A stretch of DNA of 64,000 bases from assembly GCF_033366695.1 (NCBI RefSeq), contig NZ_JAOBTQ010000001.1, positions 6,634,001 to 6,698,000 of the forward strand, in the 5' to 3' direction. Source of the stretch: Streptomyces sp. SCL15-4. Lineage in GTDB: Bacteria > Actinomycetota > Actinomycetes > Streptomycetales > Streptomycetaceae. Shown one piece after another: positions 1 to 8,660 of the stretch (positions within the stretch are counted from its first letter, which is position 1; each line of letters begins with the position of its first letter). Made by a program: the position numbers and the translations under genes. The notes under the pieces are model-generated. The model was not told the origin of the DNA and did no database searches. It saw only the letters and a program-made list of their open reading frames with translations.

Positions 1-1
1 C

Positions 2-541
2 GCCAGGGACAGGCACAGGCGTGACGGCCTCCAGGTGCACTGCCGGGAGTGTGTGGCGCGGTACAGCGCCGCGCACTACCGGCGTCGCCGGGAGGCGGAG
101 GGCAAGCCGGTCCGGGAGAAGGCGGATGTTCCGGTCGGGCACAAGCTCTGCCGGACGTGCGGGGAGGTCGGACCGCACAGCGAATGGCATCGCAACGCCA
201 CCGCTTCCGACGGACTGTCCACGCGCTGCAAAGTGTGCCGGGCGGCGCTCGGGCGGGAGGACCACCTGAGGCGCAGGTACGGCCTTACCAGAGCCGAGCG
301 TGACGAGTTGATCGCCTCCCAGGGGGGCGTCTGCTGTATCTGCCTGGCCGCCGTGCCGGCGCATGTGGATCACTGCCATCAGACGGGTAGGGTCCGTGGC
401 GTACTGTGCTTCAGCTGCAATGCCGCACTGGGGCAGTTCAAGGATCAGCCCGAGGTCATGAGGCGGGCTGCTGCTTATGTGGAAGGAATCGCGTGGAAGC
501 CAACACTCGTAGCACCGGGCGTCTACCAGCTGCCTTCCTGA
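2..541 (+). CDS. Endonuclease VII-like HNH protein, 5' end cut by window
   Basis: The reading frame is open from base 2, so the start lies outside the window; a GTG at 35 is probably internal. Visible are CxxC pairs of an N-terminal zinc ribbon (CREC, CRTC, CKVC) and a C-terminal recombination endonuclease VII fold with [18 protein letters not shown] and CFSCNAALG, the zinc-binding and His-Asn-His-type catalytic features of that family (phage T4 gp49-like resolvases/nicking nucleases). It precedes prcB and overlaps its start by 49 bases, so it is probably co-transcribed with the proteasome genes. Nuclease activity and any link to proteolysis are inference; it could be a captured phage-type gene now fixed in Streptomyces. 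Confidence 0.8.
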   Translation, partial: ARDRHRRDGLQVHCRECVARYSAAHYRRRREAEGKPVREKADVPVGHKLCRTCGEVGPHSEWHRNATASDGLSTRCKVCRAALGREDHLRRRYGLTRAERDELIASQGGVCCICLAAVPAHVDHCHQTGRVRGVLCFSCNAALGQFKDQPEVMRRAAAYVEGIAWKPTLVAPGVYQLPS

Positions 542-1338
542 CGCCAGGATCCTCTTCGTTCATGGACTTCCTCTCCGAGCACCAGCCCGAGCTGCTGCCC
601 GGCAACCGGCAGCTGCCGCCCACACAGGGCGTGATCGAGGCGCCGCACGGCACGACCATCGTGGCCGTGACGTTCCCCGGCGGGGTCGTGCTCGCCGGTG
701 ACCGCCGGGCCACGATGGGCAATGTGATCGCCCAGCGGGACATCGAGAAGGTGTTCCCGGCCGACGAGTACTCGGCGGTCGGCATCGCCGGCACCGCCGG
801 CCTGGCCGTGGAGATGGTCAAGCTCTTCCAGCTGGAGCTGGAGCACTTCGAGAAGGTCGAGGGCGCCCAGCTGTCGCTGGAGGGCAAGGCGAACCGGCTG
901 TCGACGATGATCCGTTCCAACCTCGGCATGGCCATGCAGGGCCTGGCCGTGGTCCCCCTGTTCGCGGGGTACGACGTGGACCGCGAGAAGGGGCGCATCT
1001 TCTCCTACGACGTCACGGGCGGCCGTTCCGAGGAGCACAACTTCGCGGCGACGGGTTCGGGCTCGGTCTTCGCCCGGGGCGCGATGAAGAAGCTGTTCCG
1101 GGCCGACCTGACCGAGGAGCAGGCCACCACACTGGTGGTGCAGGCCCTGTACGACGCGGCTGACGACGACTCGGCGACCGGTGGTCCCGATGTCGCCCGC
1201 CGGATCTACCCGATCATCACCGTGATCACCGAGGACGGCTACCGGCGGCTCACCGAGGAGGAGTCCTCGCAGCTCGCCCGCGCGGTGCTGCAGAAGCGTC
1301 TGGAGGAGCCGGACGGCCCGAAGGCCGCTCTGCTCTGA
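493..1338 (+). CDS. prcB: 20S proteasome beta subunit
   Basis: Catalytic subunit of the actinobacterial 20S proteasome, which degrades Pup-tagged proteins. The GTG start is chosen because GGAAGGA lies 6 bases upstream and gives 281 residues; a shorter start at ATG 562 is less likely. A 53-residue propeptide ends at HG/TTIVAV, so Thr54 should become the N-terminal nucleophile after self-cleavage. Further family features are GDRRAT, the lysine in IEKVF and the [12 protein letters not shown] loop. It overlaps the preceding nuclease gene and is followed 61 bases later by prcA, the usual order in Streptomyces. Confidence 0.97.
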   Translation: MEANTRSTGRLPAAFLTPGSSSFMDFLSEHQPELLPGNRQLPPTQGVIEAPHGTTIVAVTFPGGVVLAGDRRATMGNVIAQRDIEKVFPADEYSAVGIAGTAGLAVEMVKLFQLELEHFEKVEGAQLSLEGKANRLSTMIRSNLGMAMQGLAVVPLFAGYDVDREKGRIFSYDVTGGRSEEHNFAATGSGSVFARGAMKKLFRADLTEEQATTLVVQALYDAADDDSATGGPDVARRIYPIITVITEDGYRRLTEEESSQLARAVLQKRLEEPDGPKAALL

Positions 1339-1399
1339 GCGCGGGCCCGGTTCTTATCAAGGTGATCCAGTGACCATGACAGAAAGGGACGGATAACCG

Positions 1400-2152
1400 G
1401 TGTCGACGCCGTTCTATGTCTCACCCCAGCAGGCCATGGCCGACCGGGCGGAGTACGCCCGCAAGGGCATCGCCCGTGGCCGCAGCCTGGTCGTGCTGCA
1501 GTACGCCGACGGCATCGTGTTCGTCGGCGAGAACCCGTCCCGCGCGCTGCACAAGTTCAGCGAGATCTACGACCGGATCGGCTTCGCGGCGGCCGGCAAG
1601 TACAACGAGTACGAGAACCTGCGGATCGGCGGTGTGCGCTACGCCGACCTGCGCGGTTACACCTATGACCGCGACGACGTCACCGCGCGCGGCCTGGCCA
1701 ACGTCTACGCGCAGACGCTGGGCACGATCTTCTCCTCGGCGGCCGAGAAGCCGTACGAGGTGGAGCTGGTGGTGGCCGAGGTCGGGGAGACCCCGGAGGG
1801 CGACCAGATCTACCGGCTGCCGCACGACGGCTCGATCGTGGACGAGCACGGCTCGGTCGCGGTGGGCGGCAACGCGGAGCAGATCAGCAGCTTCCTGGAC
1901 CAGCGGCACCGCGACGGCATGAGCCTGGCGGAGGCCCTGAAGCTGGCGGTACAGGCGCTGTCCCGGGACACCAACGGCAGCGAGCGGGAGATCCCCGCCG
2001 AGCGGCTGGAGGTGGCGGTGCTGGACCGTACGCGTCCGCAGAAGCGGAAGTTCAAGCGGATCGTCGGCCGGCAGCTGGACCGGTTGCTCGCGGTGGACGG
2101 TGCGAGCACGGAGGCGGAGAGCTCCGCGGAGGAGGGCTCCGAGGAGGACTGA
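1400..2152 (+). CDS. prcA: 20S proteasome alpha subunit
   Basis: Forms the outer, gating rings of the 20S proteasome with PrcB. The protein is 250 residues, starts at GTG behind AAAGGGA, and opens with [26 protein letters not shown], the alpha-type N-terminal helix that guards the pore. It lacks a beta-type propeptide and nucleophilic Thr. The acidic tail (AEEGSEED) is common in actinobacterial PrcA and variable between species. It is the last gene of the operon: a strong hairpin follows directly and the next gene is convergent. Confidence 0.97.
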   Translation: MSTPFYVSPQQAMADRAEYARKGIARGRSLVVLQYADGIVFVGENPSRALHKFSEIYDRIGFAAAGKYNEYENLRIGGVRYADLRGYTYDRDDVTARGLANVYAQTLGTIFSSAAEKPYEVELVVAEVGETPEGDQIYRLPHDGSIVDEHGSVAVGGNAEQISSFLDQRHRDGMSLAEALKLAVQALSRDTNGSEREIPAERLEVAVLDRTRPQKRKFKRIVGRQLDRLLAVDGASTEAESSAEEGSEED

Positions 2153-2176
2153 TCCTCCTTCCGCGCACGACGGAGA

Positions 2177-2205
2177 ACGCCCCGGCCCGGCATGGGCCGG
2201 GGCGT
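2177..2205. terminator. Bidirectional terminator between prcA and lacI-type gene
   Basis: A perfect 12-bp stem, ACGCCCCGGCCC pairing with GGGCCGGGGCGT across a 5-base loop, sits in the 61-base gap between two converging genes. There is no U-run, as is usual for Streptomyces terminators. Confidence 0.8.
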
Positions 2206-2213
2206 CGCGCGTC

Positions 2214-3272
2214 CTAGGAGGTGCGGGGCGGGGCCGTGGAGCCGCGGACGACGAGGTGGACGGGGATGTCGCCGCTCTCCGGCCGGCGGCCCTCCAGGAC
2301 GGCCAGCAGGGCCCGCATGCCGCGTTCGCCGAACAGTTCGGCGTCCAGTCGGACCGTCGTCAGCTCGGGGTCGATGGCGGTGGCGAGGGCCAGGTCGTCG
2401 AGGCCGGTGACGGAGATGTCGTCGGGGATGCGCAGGCCGAGGCGGCGCAGGGCCTTGTAGGCGCCGGCGGCGAGTTTGTCGTCGTCGCAGACGATGGCGG
2501 TGGGCCGGGGGCCGGCCGCGGTGAGGGCGGTCTCGGTGGCGGCGAGCGCGCCGTCGATGGAGATCGGGGCGCGTGCGGTGCGGACCTCGGTGCCGGGGAC
2601 GGCGGCCATGCGGGCGGCGAGTTCCGCCGCGCGGATCTCGAAGGTCCAGGAGGGTACGTCGGCGGCCAGGTGGAGCACGCGGCGGTGGCCGAGGCCGAGG
2701 AGGTGTTCGGCGACCTGGCGGACGCCGTCGGTGATGTCGAGGTTGACGGTGGCGGCGCCGAGGCTGCCGGCCGGGTCGCTGTCGAGCATGACGAGGGGGA
2801 GCTGGTCGCCGCGGATGGCGGTGAGGGCGTCGGCGGCCATGGAGGAGGCGATGACGCCGTCGAGGGCGGCCTGGGCGGAGGCGAAGGGGTCGCGGGCGGG
2901 GCCGATGCCCTCGGGGGAGGGGTAGAGGACGACGCCGAAGCCGTGCGCGGCGGCCACGCGGGCGGCGCCGGTGTAGACGCCGGCGAAGAACTCGGTGGTG
3001 AGGGCGGGCACCACGAGCAGGACGGTGCGGGTGCGGCCGAGGCGGAGGTTGCGGGCGGCGAGGTTGGGGCGGTAGCCCAGTTCGCGGGCGGCCTGGCGGA
3101 CGCGTTCGGCGGTGGTCTCGGAGACCCGGCCGCGCCATTTGTCGCCCAGCACGAGGGAGACGGCCGCCTGGGAGACCCCGGCCGCGTGGGCGACGTCCCG
3201 GCTGGTCGGGCGCGTGCTGCTGCGTGCCACGGTGGGCGTGCTCCTTCGTGTGGACGTGCGAACAGCGCTCAT
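2214..3272 (-). CDS. LacI-family transcriptional regulator
   Basis: An N-terminal helix-turn-helix (SRDVAHAAGVSQAAVSLVLG) with the LacI hinge (ELGYRPNLAARNL) is followed by a periplasmic-binding-protein-like effector domain to the C-terminus. The protein is 352 residues from ATG 3272; GTG 3230 would give 338 residues starting close to the HTH and is a fair alternative. It is divergent from an MFS exporter, and a TACGTAT/ATACGTA inverted repeat lies in the shared region, so local control of that transporter plus autoregulation is likely. The effector, probably a sugar or other small molecule, cannot be read from the sequence. Confidence 0.9.
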   Translation of the reverse strand: MSAVRTSTRRSTPTVARSSTRPTSRDVAHAAGVSQAAVSLVLGDKWRGRVSETTAERVRQAARELGYRPNLAARNLRLGRTRTVLLVVPALTTEFFAGVYTGAARVAAAHGFGVVLYPSPEGIGPARDPFASAQAALDGVIASSMAADALTAIRGDQLPLVMLDSDPAGSLGAATVNLDITDGVRQVAEHLLGLGHRRVLHLAADVPSWTFEIRAAELAARMAAVPGTEVRTARAPISIDGALAATETALTAAGPRPTAIVCDDDKLAAGAYKALRRLGLRIPDDISVTGLDDLALATAIDPELTTVRLDAELFGERGMRALLAVLEGRRPESGDIPVHLVVRGSTAPPRTS

Positions 3273-3274
3273 GG

Positions 3275-3301
3275 TACGTATGAAGAGAGACGTTATACGT
3301 A
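3275..3301. promoter_or_regulatory. Candidate operator between lacI-type and MFS genes
   Basis: Perfect 7-base inverted repeat TACGTAT (3275-3281) and ATACGTA (3295-3301) separated by 13 bases. Each arm contains the palindrome TACGTA, and the two lie 21 bases apart, two helical turns. It is placed between the divergent starts, which fits binding of the adjacent LacI dimer or tetramer. This is inference from symmetry and position. Confidence 0.5.
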
Positions 3302-3317
3302 ACACTTGGAGGCAGGC

Positions 3318-4577
3318 ATGGCCGCGGGATACGTGGAGATCCTGAGGGCGAGGCATGCGCTGCGGCTGCTCGCCGGGACCTTGGTGGGCCGGCTGCCGAA
3401 CGCGACCGCGGCCATCGCCCTGGTGCTCTTCGTCCGCGCCGAGGGCGGCAGCTACAGCCTGGCCGGCGGCCTCGCGGCCGTGTACGGCGTCGCGAACGCC
3501 GTGGGCCAGCCGGTGCTGGGCCGGCTCGTGGACCTGTACGGCCAGCCGCGCGTGCAGCTGCCCGCGGCCGTCCTGGCGGCCCTGGCGATGACGGTCTTCG
3601 CGTTCTGCGGCACCGACCCGCTGCCGCTGGCGTACGCGGCGGTCGCGGTGTCCGGCCTGTTCGCGCCGCCGCTGGAGGGCGGCCTGCGGGCCCTGTGGCC
3701 GTCCGTGCTGCGCCGTGAGGACCAGGTGCACACCGCGTACGCCATGGACGCCATCGCGCAGGAGGTCATGTTCACCGTCGGCCCGCTGCTGGTGACCTTG
3801 TGCGTGTCCGTGTGGGACGAGCGGGCCGCCCTGCTGGTGCTGAACCTGCTGGGTGTGCTGGGTGCCCTGTCCGTGGTCGTCTCGCCGCCCTCGCGCGCGT
3901 GGCGCTCGGCCCCGCGCGAGGCGCACTGGCTGGGCGCGCTGCGCTCGCCCGGCCTGCTCGCGCTGCTCGCCGCGTTCCTGTTCGTCGGCATCGCGCTGGG
4001 CTCCATCACGGTCGCCGCGGTGTCGTACGCGGACGGTCACGGCGGCGACGCGGTCTACGGCTGGCTGATGGCCGGGCTCGGTCTCGGCGCGCTGGCCGGC
4101 GGCACGGTGTACGGCGCCCGCCGGTGGGCCGGCCCGCCCGAGCGGCGACTGCGGGTCCTGGTGGCTCTGCTGGCGGTGTGTTACCTGCCGCTCACGCTGA
4201 CGCCGGGCACGGTCGCCATGGTGCTGCTCAGCGTGGTCTCCGGCGTCTTCCTGGCACCTTGCATCGCCTGCGCGTTCATCATCGTGGACCGGCACGCCCC
4301 GCGCGGCACGGTCACGGAGGCGTTCTCCTGGCTCGTGACGACGTTCACCGTGGGCGCGTCGGTGGGAACGGGCCTGGCGGGGCCGGTGGTGCAGGTCGGC
4401 GGAACCGTGTGGGGCTTCGGCCTGCCGAGCGTGGCCGGAGCGGTGTCGTTGCTGGTCCTGCTCGCCACCGGAGGGGTCCTCGCGGCTCCCGCGCGGGGCG
4501 CGGTCGTTGCGGCTTCATCGGAAAATGATCCAGATCGTGCCGCCGAACCCCGTTTCAGCTCGGGGGATCGGGCGTAA
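3318..4577 (+). CDS. MFS transporter
   Basis: Hydrophobic protein of 419 residues with about 12 predicted membrane segments and the MFS pattern of a short charged loop between segments 2 and 3 (GRLVDLYGQPR). The ATG is chosen because GGAGG lies 5 bases upstream; a TTG 12 bases earlier would place the RBS inside the gene. It is probably a drug or metabolite exporter controlled by the divergent LacI protein. The substrate is unknown. The gene ends 9 bases before pafA, so some read-through into pafA is possible. Confidence 0.88.
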   Translation: MAAGYVEILRARHALRLLAGTLVGRLPNATAAIALVLFVRAEGGSYSLAGGLAAVYGVANAVGQPVLGRLVDLYGQPRVQLPAAVLAALAMTVFAFCGTDPLPLAYAAVAVSGLFAPPLEGGLRALWPSVLRREDQVHTAYAMDAIAQEVMFTVGPLLVTLCVSVWDERAALLVLNLLGVLGALSVVVSPPSRAWRSAPREAHWLGALRSPGLLALLAAFLFVGIALGSITVAAVSYADGHGGDAVYGWLMAGLGLGALAGGTVYGARRWAGPPERRLRVLVALLAVCYLPLTLTPGTVAMVLLSVVSGVFLAPCIACAFIIVDRHAPRGTVTEAFSWLVTTFTVGASVGTGLAGPVVQVGGTVWGFGLPSVAGAVSLLVLLATGGVLAAPARGAVVAASSENDPDRAAEPRFSSGDRA

Positions 4578-4586
4578 TGTTCCTTC

Positions 4587-5948
4587 ATGGACCGCCGCAT
4601 TTTCGGGCTGGAGAACGAGTACGGCGTCACGTGCACGTTCAGGGGACAGCGCCGCCTGTCTCCTGACGAGGTGGCGCGATACCTCTTCCGCCGTGTCGTG
4701 TCATGGGGCCGCAGCAGCAATGTCTTTCTGCGAAACGGCGCCCGGCTCTATCTCGACGTGGGCTCACATCCGGAATACGCCACACCCGAATGTGACAACG
4801 TGATCGAACTGGTCACCCACGACAAGGCCGGCGAGCGCATTCTCGAAGGACTCCTGGTGGACGCGGAACGACGCCTGCACGAGGAGGGAATCGCGGGCGA
4901 CGTCTACCTCTTCAAGAACAACACCGACTCGGCGGGCAACTCCTACGGCTGCCACGAGAACTACCTCGTGGCCCGGCACGGGGAGTTCTCCCGGCTCGCG
5001 GACATCCTCATCCCCTTCCTGGTCACCCGGCAGCTGCTGTGCGGCGCCGGCAAGGTGCTCCAGACCCCGCGCGGGGCCGTCTACTGCGTCAGCCAGCGCG
5101 CGGAGCACATCTGGGAGGGCGTCTCCTCGGCGACGACCCGCTCCCGGCCCATCATCAACACCCGCGACGAACCGCACGCGGACGCGGAGCGTTACCGCCG
5201 GCTGCACGTCATCGTCGGCGACTCGAACATGTCCGAGACCACCATGCTGCTGAAGGTCGGCGCCACCGACCTGGTGCTGCGCATGATCGAGGCGGGCACG
5301 GTGATGCGCGACCTCACCCTGGAGAACCCGATCCGGGCGATCCGCGAGGTCAGCCACGACATCACCGGCCGACGCAAGGTGCGCCTGGCCAGCGGCCGGG
5401 AGGCCTCCGCGCTGGAGGTGCAGCGCGAGTACTTCGACAAGGCGCTGGACTTCTGCGACCGCCGGGGCATCCGCACCGGCACGGTGGCGCGGGTCCTGGA
5501 GCTGTGGGGCCGCACGCTGGAGGCCATCGAGACCGAGGAACTGGACCGGGTCGAGACCGAGATCGACTGGGTCATGAAGTACAAGCTCATCGAGCGGTAC
5601 CGGGCCAAGCACAACATGACGATGTCGCATCCGCGGGTCGCCCAGATAGACCTCGCCTACCACGACATCCACCGTCGTCGTGGTCTGTACTACCTGCTGG
5701 AGAGGAAGGGCCAAGCCGCCCGGATCTGCAACGACTTGAAGATCTTCGAGGGCAAGTCGGTTCCTCCGCAGACCACTCGGGCCCGACTGCGCGGCGACTT
5801 CATCCGGCGGGCGCAGGAACAGCGCCGGGACTTCACGGTCGACTGGGTGCACCTGAAGCTCAACGACCAGGCGCAGCGCACCGTCCTGTGCAAGGACCCG
5901 TTCCGTTCGGTGGACGACCGGGTGGAGAAGCTGATCGCGGGTATGTAG
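4587..5948 (+). CDS. pafA: Pup--protein ligase (proteasome accessory factor A)
   Basis: Ligates the C-terminal glutamate of the ubiquitin-like protein Pup to substrate lysines with ATP, marking them for the proteasome. The protein is 453 residues, full length. The glutamine-synthetase-like active site is intact: Glu9 in GLENEYG, Arg53 and Tyr55, the catalytic base Asp57 in [12 protein letters not shown], and Glu63. It lies about 2.4 kb from prcBA, separated by the LacI/MFS pair, and leads the pafA-FKBP-FKBP-pafB-pafC-tat-helY block. The related deamidase Dop is not in the window. Confidence 0.97.
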   Translation: MDRRIFGLENEYGVTCTFRGQRRLSPDEVARYLFRRVVSWGRSSNVFLRNGARLYLDVGSHPEYATPECDNVIELVTHDKAGERILEGLLVDAERRLHEEGIAGDVYLFKNNTDSAGNSYGCHENYLVARHGEFSRLADILIPFLVTRQLLCGAGKVLQTPRGAVYCVSQRAEHIWEGVSSATTRSRPIINTRDEPHADAERYRRLHVIVGDSNMSETTMLLKVGATDLVLRMIEAGTVMRDLTLENPIRAIREVSHDITGRRKVRLASGREASALEVQREYFDKALDFCDRRGIRTGTVARVLELWGRTLEAIETEELDRVETEIDWVMKYKLIERYRAKHNMTMSHPRVAQIDLAYHDIHRRRGLYYLLERKGQAARICNDLKIFEGKSVPPQTTRARLRGDFIRRAQEQRRDFTVDWVHLKLNDQAQRTVLCKDPFRSVDDRVEKLIAGM

Positions 5949-5997
5949 CGGCACCGGGCGGATCGTCCGTCCGCCGCGACATGCCGGGACGCCACAC

Positions 5998-6026
5998 GGG
6001 CGCCGTACGTTTTCCGTACGGCGCCC
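5998..6026 (+). terminator. Terminator after pafA
   Basis: Perfect 12-bp stem GGGCGCCGTACG/CGTACGGCGCCC with a TTTTC loop, followed by TTCC, 50 bases after the pafA stop. Confidence 0.7.
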
Positions 6027-6088
6027 TTCCCGCGTCGTAGAGTTGCGCGCACGTCCTCCGCAAGATCGACCGATTACGAGGCTCTTCC

Positions 6089-7093
6089 GTGCGCCGACGC
6101 TCGCTTCTCCTCGCCGCCGTACCCGCAGGACTTCTCACGCTCGCCGGCTGCGGTGACGACTCGTCCGACTCCGGCGGGACAGGCCCCTCGCCATCGGGTT
6201 CGGCGTCCTCCGCGCCGCCGCCGAAGCTGGTGCGGGGGCCGTTGCCGGCGGTCACGGCGGGCGAGAGGTTCGGCGAGAAGCCCACGGTCGCCAAGGGGCC
6301 GGGCGAGCCGTCGAAGAACATCGCGGTCCGGACGCTGATCGCGGGCGGCGGGCGGACGGTCGCGGAGAACGACTTCATCCGCGCGGACTATCTCGGACAG
6401 ATCTGGGACACCGGCAAGGTGTTCGACAACTCCTACGACCGCAAGCGCCCGCTGGTCATCCAGCTCGCCCAGGGCAGCATCGTCGACGGCTGGCGGTACG
6501 CCCTGCAGGGCAAGAAGGCCGGCTCACGGGTGCAGATCGCCGTCCCGCCGGCCTGGGGTTACGGCAAGGGCGGCAACCCGCAGGCGGGCATCAAGGGCAC
6601 CGACACCCTGGTCTTCGTCATCGACCTGATCGAGTCCTTCAACTCCGGCAGTTCCGCCAAGGGCACCGCGGTCCCGCAGGACGACGCCGCCCTGCCGAAG
6701 GTGGGCACCAACACCGACGGCAAGCCGCCGAAGGTGACCGTGCCCAGGACGGACCCGCCGAAGAAGCTCGTGTCGCAGTACGTCCTGGAGGGCGACGGGC
6801 CCGGGCTGAAGGCGGACCAGACGGTGCTGTGCCAGTTCCAGGGCCTGGTGTGGGACGGCGGCAAGACGTTCGAGCGGACGTACGGCTCGAACCGGCTCAG
6901 CCAGTTCTCGCTGAAGCAGATGCAGGAGGTGGTGAAGGGCCTGGCGCAGGGACTGACCGGCAAGAAGGTGGGCAGCAGGGTCCTGATCGTCGTCCCGCCG
7001 GAGCTGGGCTACGGCGACAAGCCGCCGGGCGGCGGGGTCATCGAGAAGGGCTCCACTCTGGTGTTCACGGTGGACATCCTCGCGGCGATGTAG
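6089..7093 (+). CDS. FKBP-type peptidyl-prolyl isomerase, lipoprotein
   Basis: A lipoprotein signal peptide ends in the lipobox LAGC (Cys21), so the mature protein should be tethered outside the cell membrane. After a Ser/Gly/Pro-rich linker there are two FKBP domains, at about residues 80-190 and 215-334. The second carries GDKPPGGGVIEKGSTLVFTVDIL, the typical end of the FKBP barrel. The protein is 334 residues from a GTG with a modest RBS. It probably helps folding of exported proteins, which suits its location between pafA and the tat genes. The single-domain FKBP gene follows 83 bases later. Confidence 0.93.
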   Translation: MRRRSLLLAAVPAGLLTLAGCGDDSSDSGGTGPSPSGSASSAPPPKLVRGPLPAVTAGERFGEKPTVAKGPGEPSKNIAVRTLIAGGGRTVAENDFIRADYLGQIWDTGKVFDNSYDRKRPLVIQLAQGSIVDGWRYALQGKKAGSRVQIAVPPAWGYGKGGNPQAGIKGTDTLVFVIDLIESFNSGSSAKGTAVPQDDAALPKVGTNTDGKPPKVTVPRTDPPKKLVSQYVLEGDGPGLKADQTVLCQFQGLVWDGGKTFERTYGSNRLSQFSLKQMQEVVKGLAQGLTGKKVGSRVLIVVPPELGYGDKPPGGGVIEKGSTLVFTVDILAAM

Positions 7094-7176
7094 CCGGGGC
7101 CCGGGGCGGGCGGGGGACCGGCGGGGATGAAAGACTGTCGGCGATTCCATGCCGTACACACGCAGGAGCTTTTGAC

Positions 7177-7548
7177 GTGAGCATCGAGAAGCCCGAGATC
7201 GACTTCCCTGAGGGCCCGCCGCCGGCGGACCTCGAGATCAAGGACATCTGGGAGGGCGACGGGCCGGTCGCGCAGGCGGGCCAGACGGTCACCGTCCACT
7301 ACGTGGGCGTCGCCTTCAGCACCGGCGAGGAGTTCGACGCCAGCTGGAACCGCAACTCTCCGTTCCGCTTCCCGCTGGGTGCCGGCCGTGTCATCGCGGG
7401 CTGGGACCGCGGCGTGCAGGGCATGAAGGTCGGCGGCCGCCGCCGGCTGACCATCCCGGCCCACCTCGCCTACGGCGACCAGAGCCCGACCCCGGCGATC
7501 AAGCCCGGCGAGACCCTCATCTTCGTGGTGGACCTCCTCGGCGTCTGA
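7177..7548 (+). CDS. Cytoplasmic FKBP-type peptidyl-prolyl isomerase
   Basis: Single FKBP domain of 123 residues with no signal peptide. The full motif set is present: VTVHYVGV, FDASWNRNSPFRFPLGAG, VIAGWDRGVQGMKVGGRRRL, IPAHLAYGDQ and TLIFVVDLL, including the aromatic residues that line the FK506/prolyl pocket. The GTG at 7177 follows CAGGAG. It catalyses cis-trans proline isomerisation in the cytoplasm. A strong terminator follows, separating it from pafB. Confidence 0.95.
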   Translation: MSIEKPEIDFPEGPPPADLEIKDIWEGDGPVAQAGQTVTVHYVGVAFSTGEEFDASWNRNSPFRFPLGAGRVIAGWDRGVQGMKVGGRRRLTIPAHLAYGDQSPTPAIKPGETLIFVVDLLGV

Positions 7549-7590
7549 TCCCCACCGGGGCGTCCGGAACTGACCGGACGTGATCACCTG

Positions 7591-7618
7591 GGGCCCATGC
7601 CTGTCCGGGCATGGGCCC
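7591..7618 (+). terminator. Terminator after FKBP gene
   Basis: 11-bp perfect stem GGGCCCATGCC/GGCATGGGCCC with a 6-base loop, followed by TCGGCTTTT. The T-run makes it a classical intrinsic terminator. Confidence 0.8.
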
Positions 7619-7692
7619 TCGGCTTTTGCCCGCGCCCCGCGGAGCGGTACGGTCATCGGTCGGAAGCACCATAGGGAAGGCGAAGGGCGTCG

Positions 7693-8646
7693 ATGGCCAT
7701 TGCCAAGGCCGAGCGGCTGATGAACCTCGCGCTGTGTCTGCTCGGCGCACGCCGGCCGCTCAGCAAGCGCGAGCTGCGCGAGTCCATCGAGGCCTATCTG
7801 GAAGCGGGCTCCGACGACTCCTTCAACCGCATGTTCGAGCGGGACAAGGACGATCTGCGCGAGCTGGGGCTGGTCATCGCGACCGTCGAGAACCTCGACG
7901 GCGAGGTCGGCTACCTCGCCCGCCGCGACAGCAACCGGCTGCCCCCCATCACCCTGGACGCCGAGGAGGCCGCCGCCCTCGGTCTCGCCGCCAAGGTCTG
8001 GCAGCAGGCCCGGCTGGCCGGCGCGGCCAGCGGGGCCCTGCAGAAGCTGCGCGCCGCCGGCCTGCCCGAGGACGTCGACCCGTACGAGGCGCACGGCGCC
8101 CTGGAACCGCGCATCCCGGTGCACGAGGCCGCCTTCGAACCGCTGATGCTGGCCTGCCGCGACCGCCGCCCGGTCCTCTTCGACTACCGCAAGGCGAACG
8201 CCGCCCGCCCCGAGCCCCGGCACGTCGAGCCGTGGGCACTGGAATGCTGGCGCGGCCACTGGTACCTGGCCGGTTTCGACCGTGACCGGGGCGCCGAACG
8301 CGTCTTCCGGCTGTCCCGGATCACCGGCAAGGTCCGCTCCCGGGGCACGGGCTTCACCGCGCCGGTGCCGGACGTCGTCACCGTGCGCGAGACCGTCGCG
8401 AGCTGGGCCGGCGAGATCGCCGACCGCTCGGCGCTGATCCGGCTGCGTTCCGGCGCCGGCTACCCCCTTCGGGCGAAGGCCGCCAAGGTCCGGGAACTGG
8501 GTGACGGCTGGGACGAGCTGGAGATTCCGTACGGGCACGGCCTGGACGCCTGGCTGGTGGAGTTCGGACCGGACGTGGTGGTCCTGGAGCCGGCCGAGCT
8601 GCGGGCCGACGTGGTGGACCGGCTGCGCGCCGTGGCGAAGGACTGA
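7693..8646 (+). CDS. pafB: WYL-domain regulator PafB
   Basis: Winged helix at the N-terminus (about residues 1-75, RLMNLALCLLGARRPLSKRELRE) followed by a WYL domain (about 140-215, with RPVLFDYR and HVEPWALECWRGHWYLAGFDRD) and the WCX C-terminal extension. In mycobacteria PafB and PafC act together as an activator of the LexA-independent DNA-damage response; the same role here is inference from family and gene order. Start is ATG behind GAAGGGC. It is followed by pafC after 14 bases. Confidence 0.93.
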   Translation: MAIAKAERLMNLALCLLGARRPLSKRELRESIEAYLEAGSDDSFNRMFERDKDDLRELGLVIATVENLDGEVGYLARRDSNRLPPITLDAEEAAALGLAAKVWQQARLAGAASGALQKLRAAGLPEDVDPYEAHGALEPRIPVHEAAFEPLMLACRDRRPVLFDYRKANAARPEPRHVEPWALECWRGHWYLAGFDRDRGAERVFRLSRITGKVRSRGTGFTAPVPDVVTVRETVASWAGEIADRSALIRLRSGAGYPLRAKAAKVRELGDGWDELEIPYGHGLDAWLVEFGPDVVVLEPAELRADVVDRLRAVAKD

Positions 8647-8660
8647 GGGGGAGCGGGACA

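Noticed and set aside
2214..4295. Single 693-codon LacI frame reaching through the MFS gene
   Set aside because: Everything upstream of 3272 is antisense to the transporter; the HTH domain begins right after ATG 3272 or GTG 3230.
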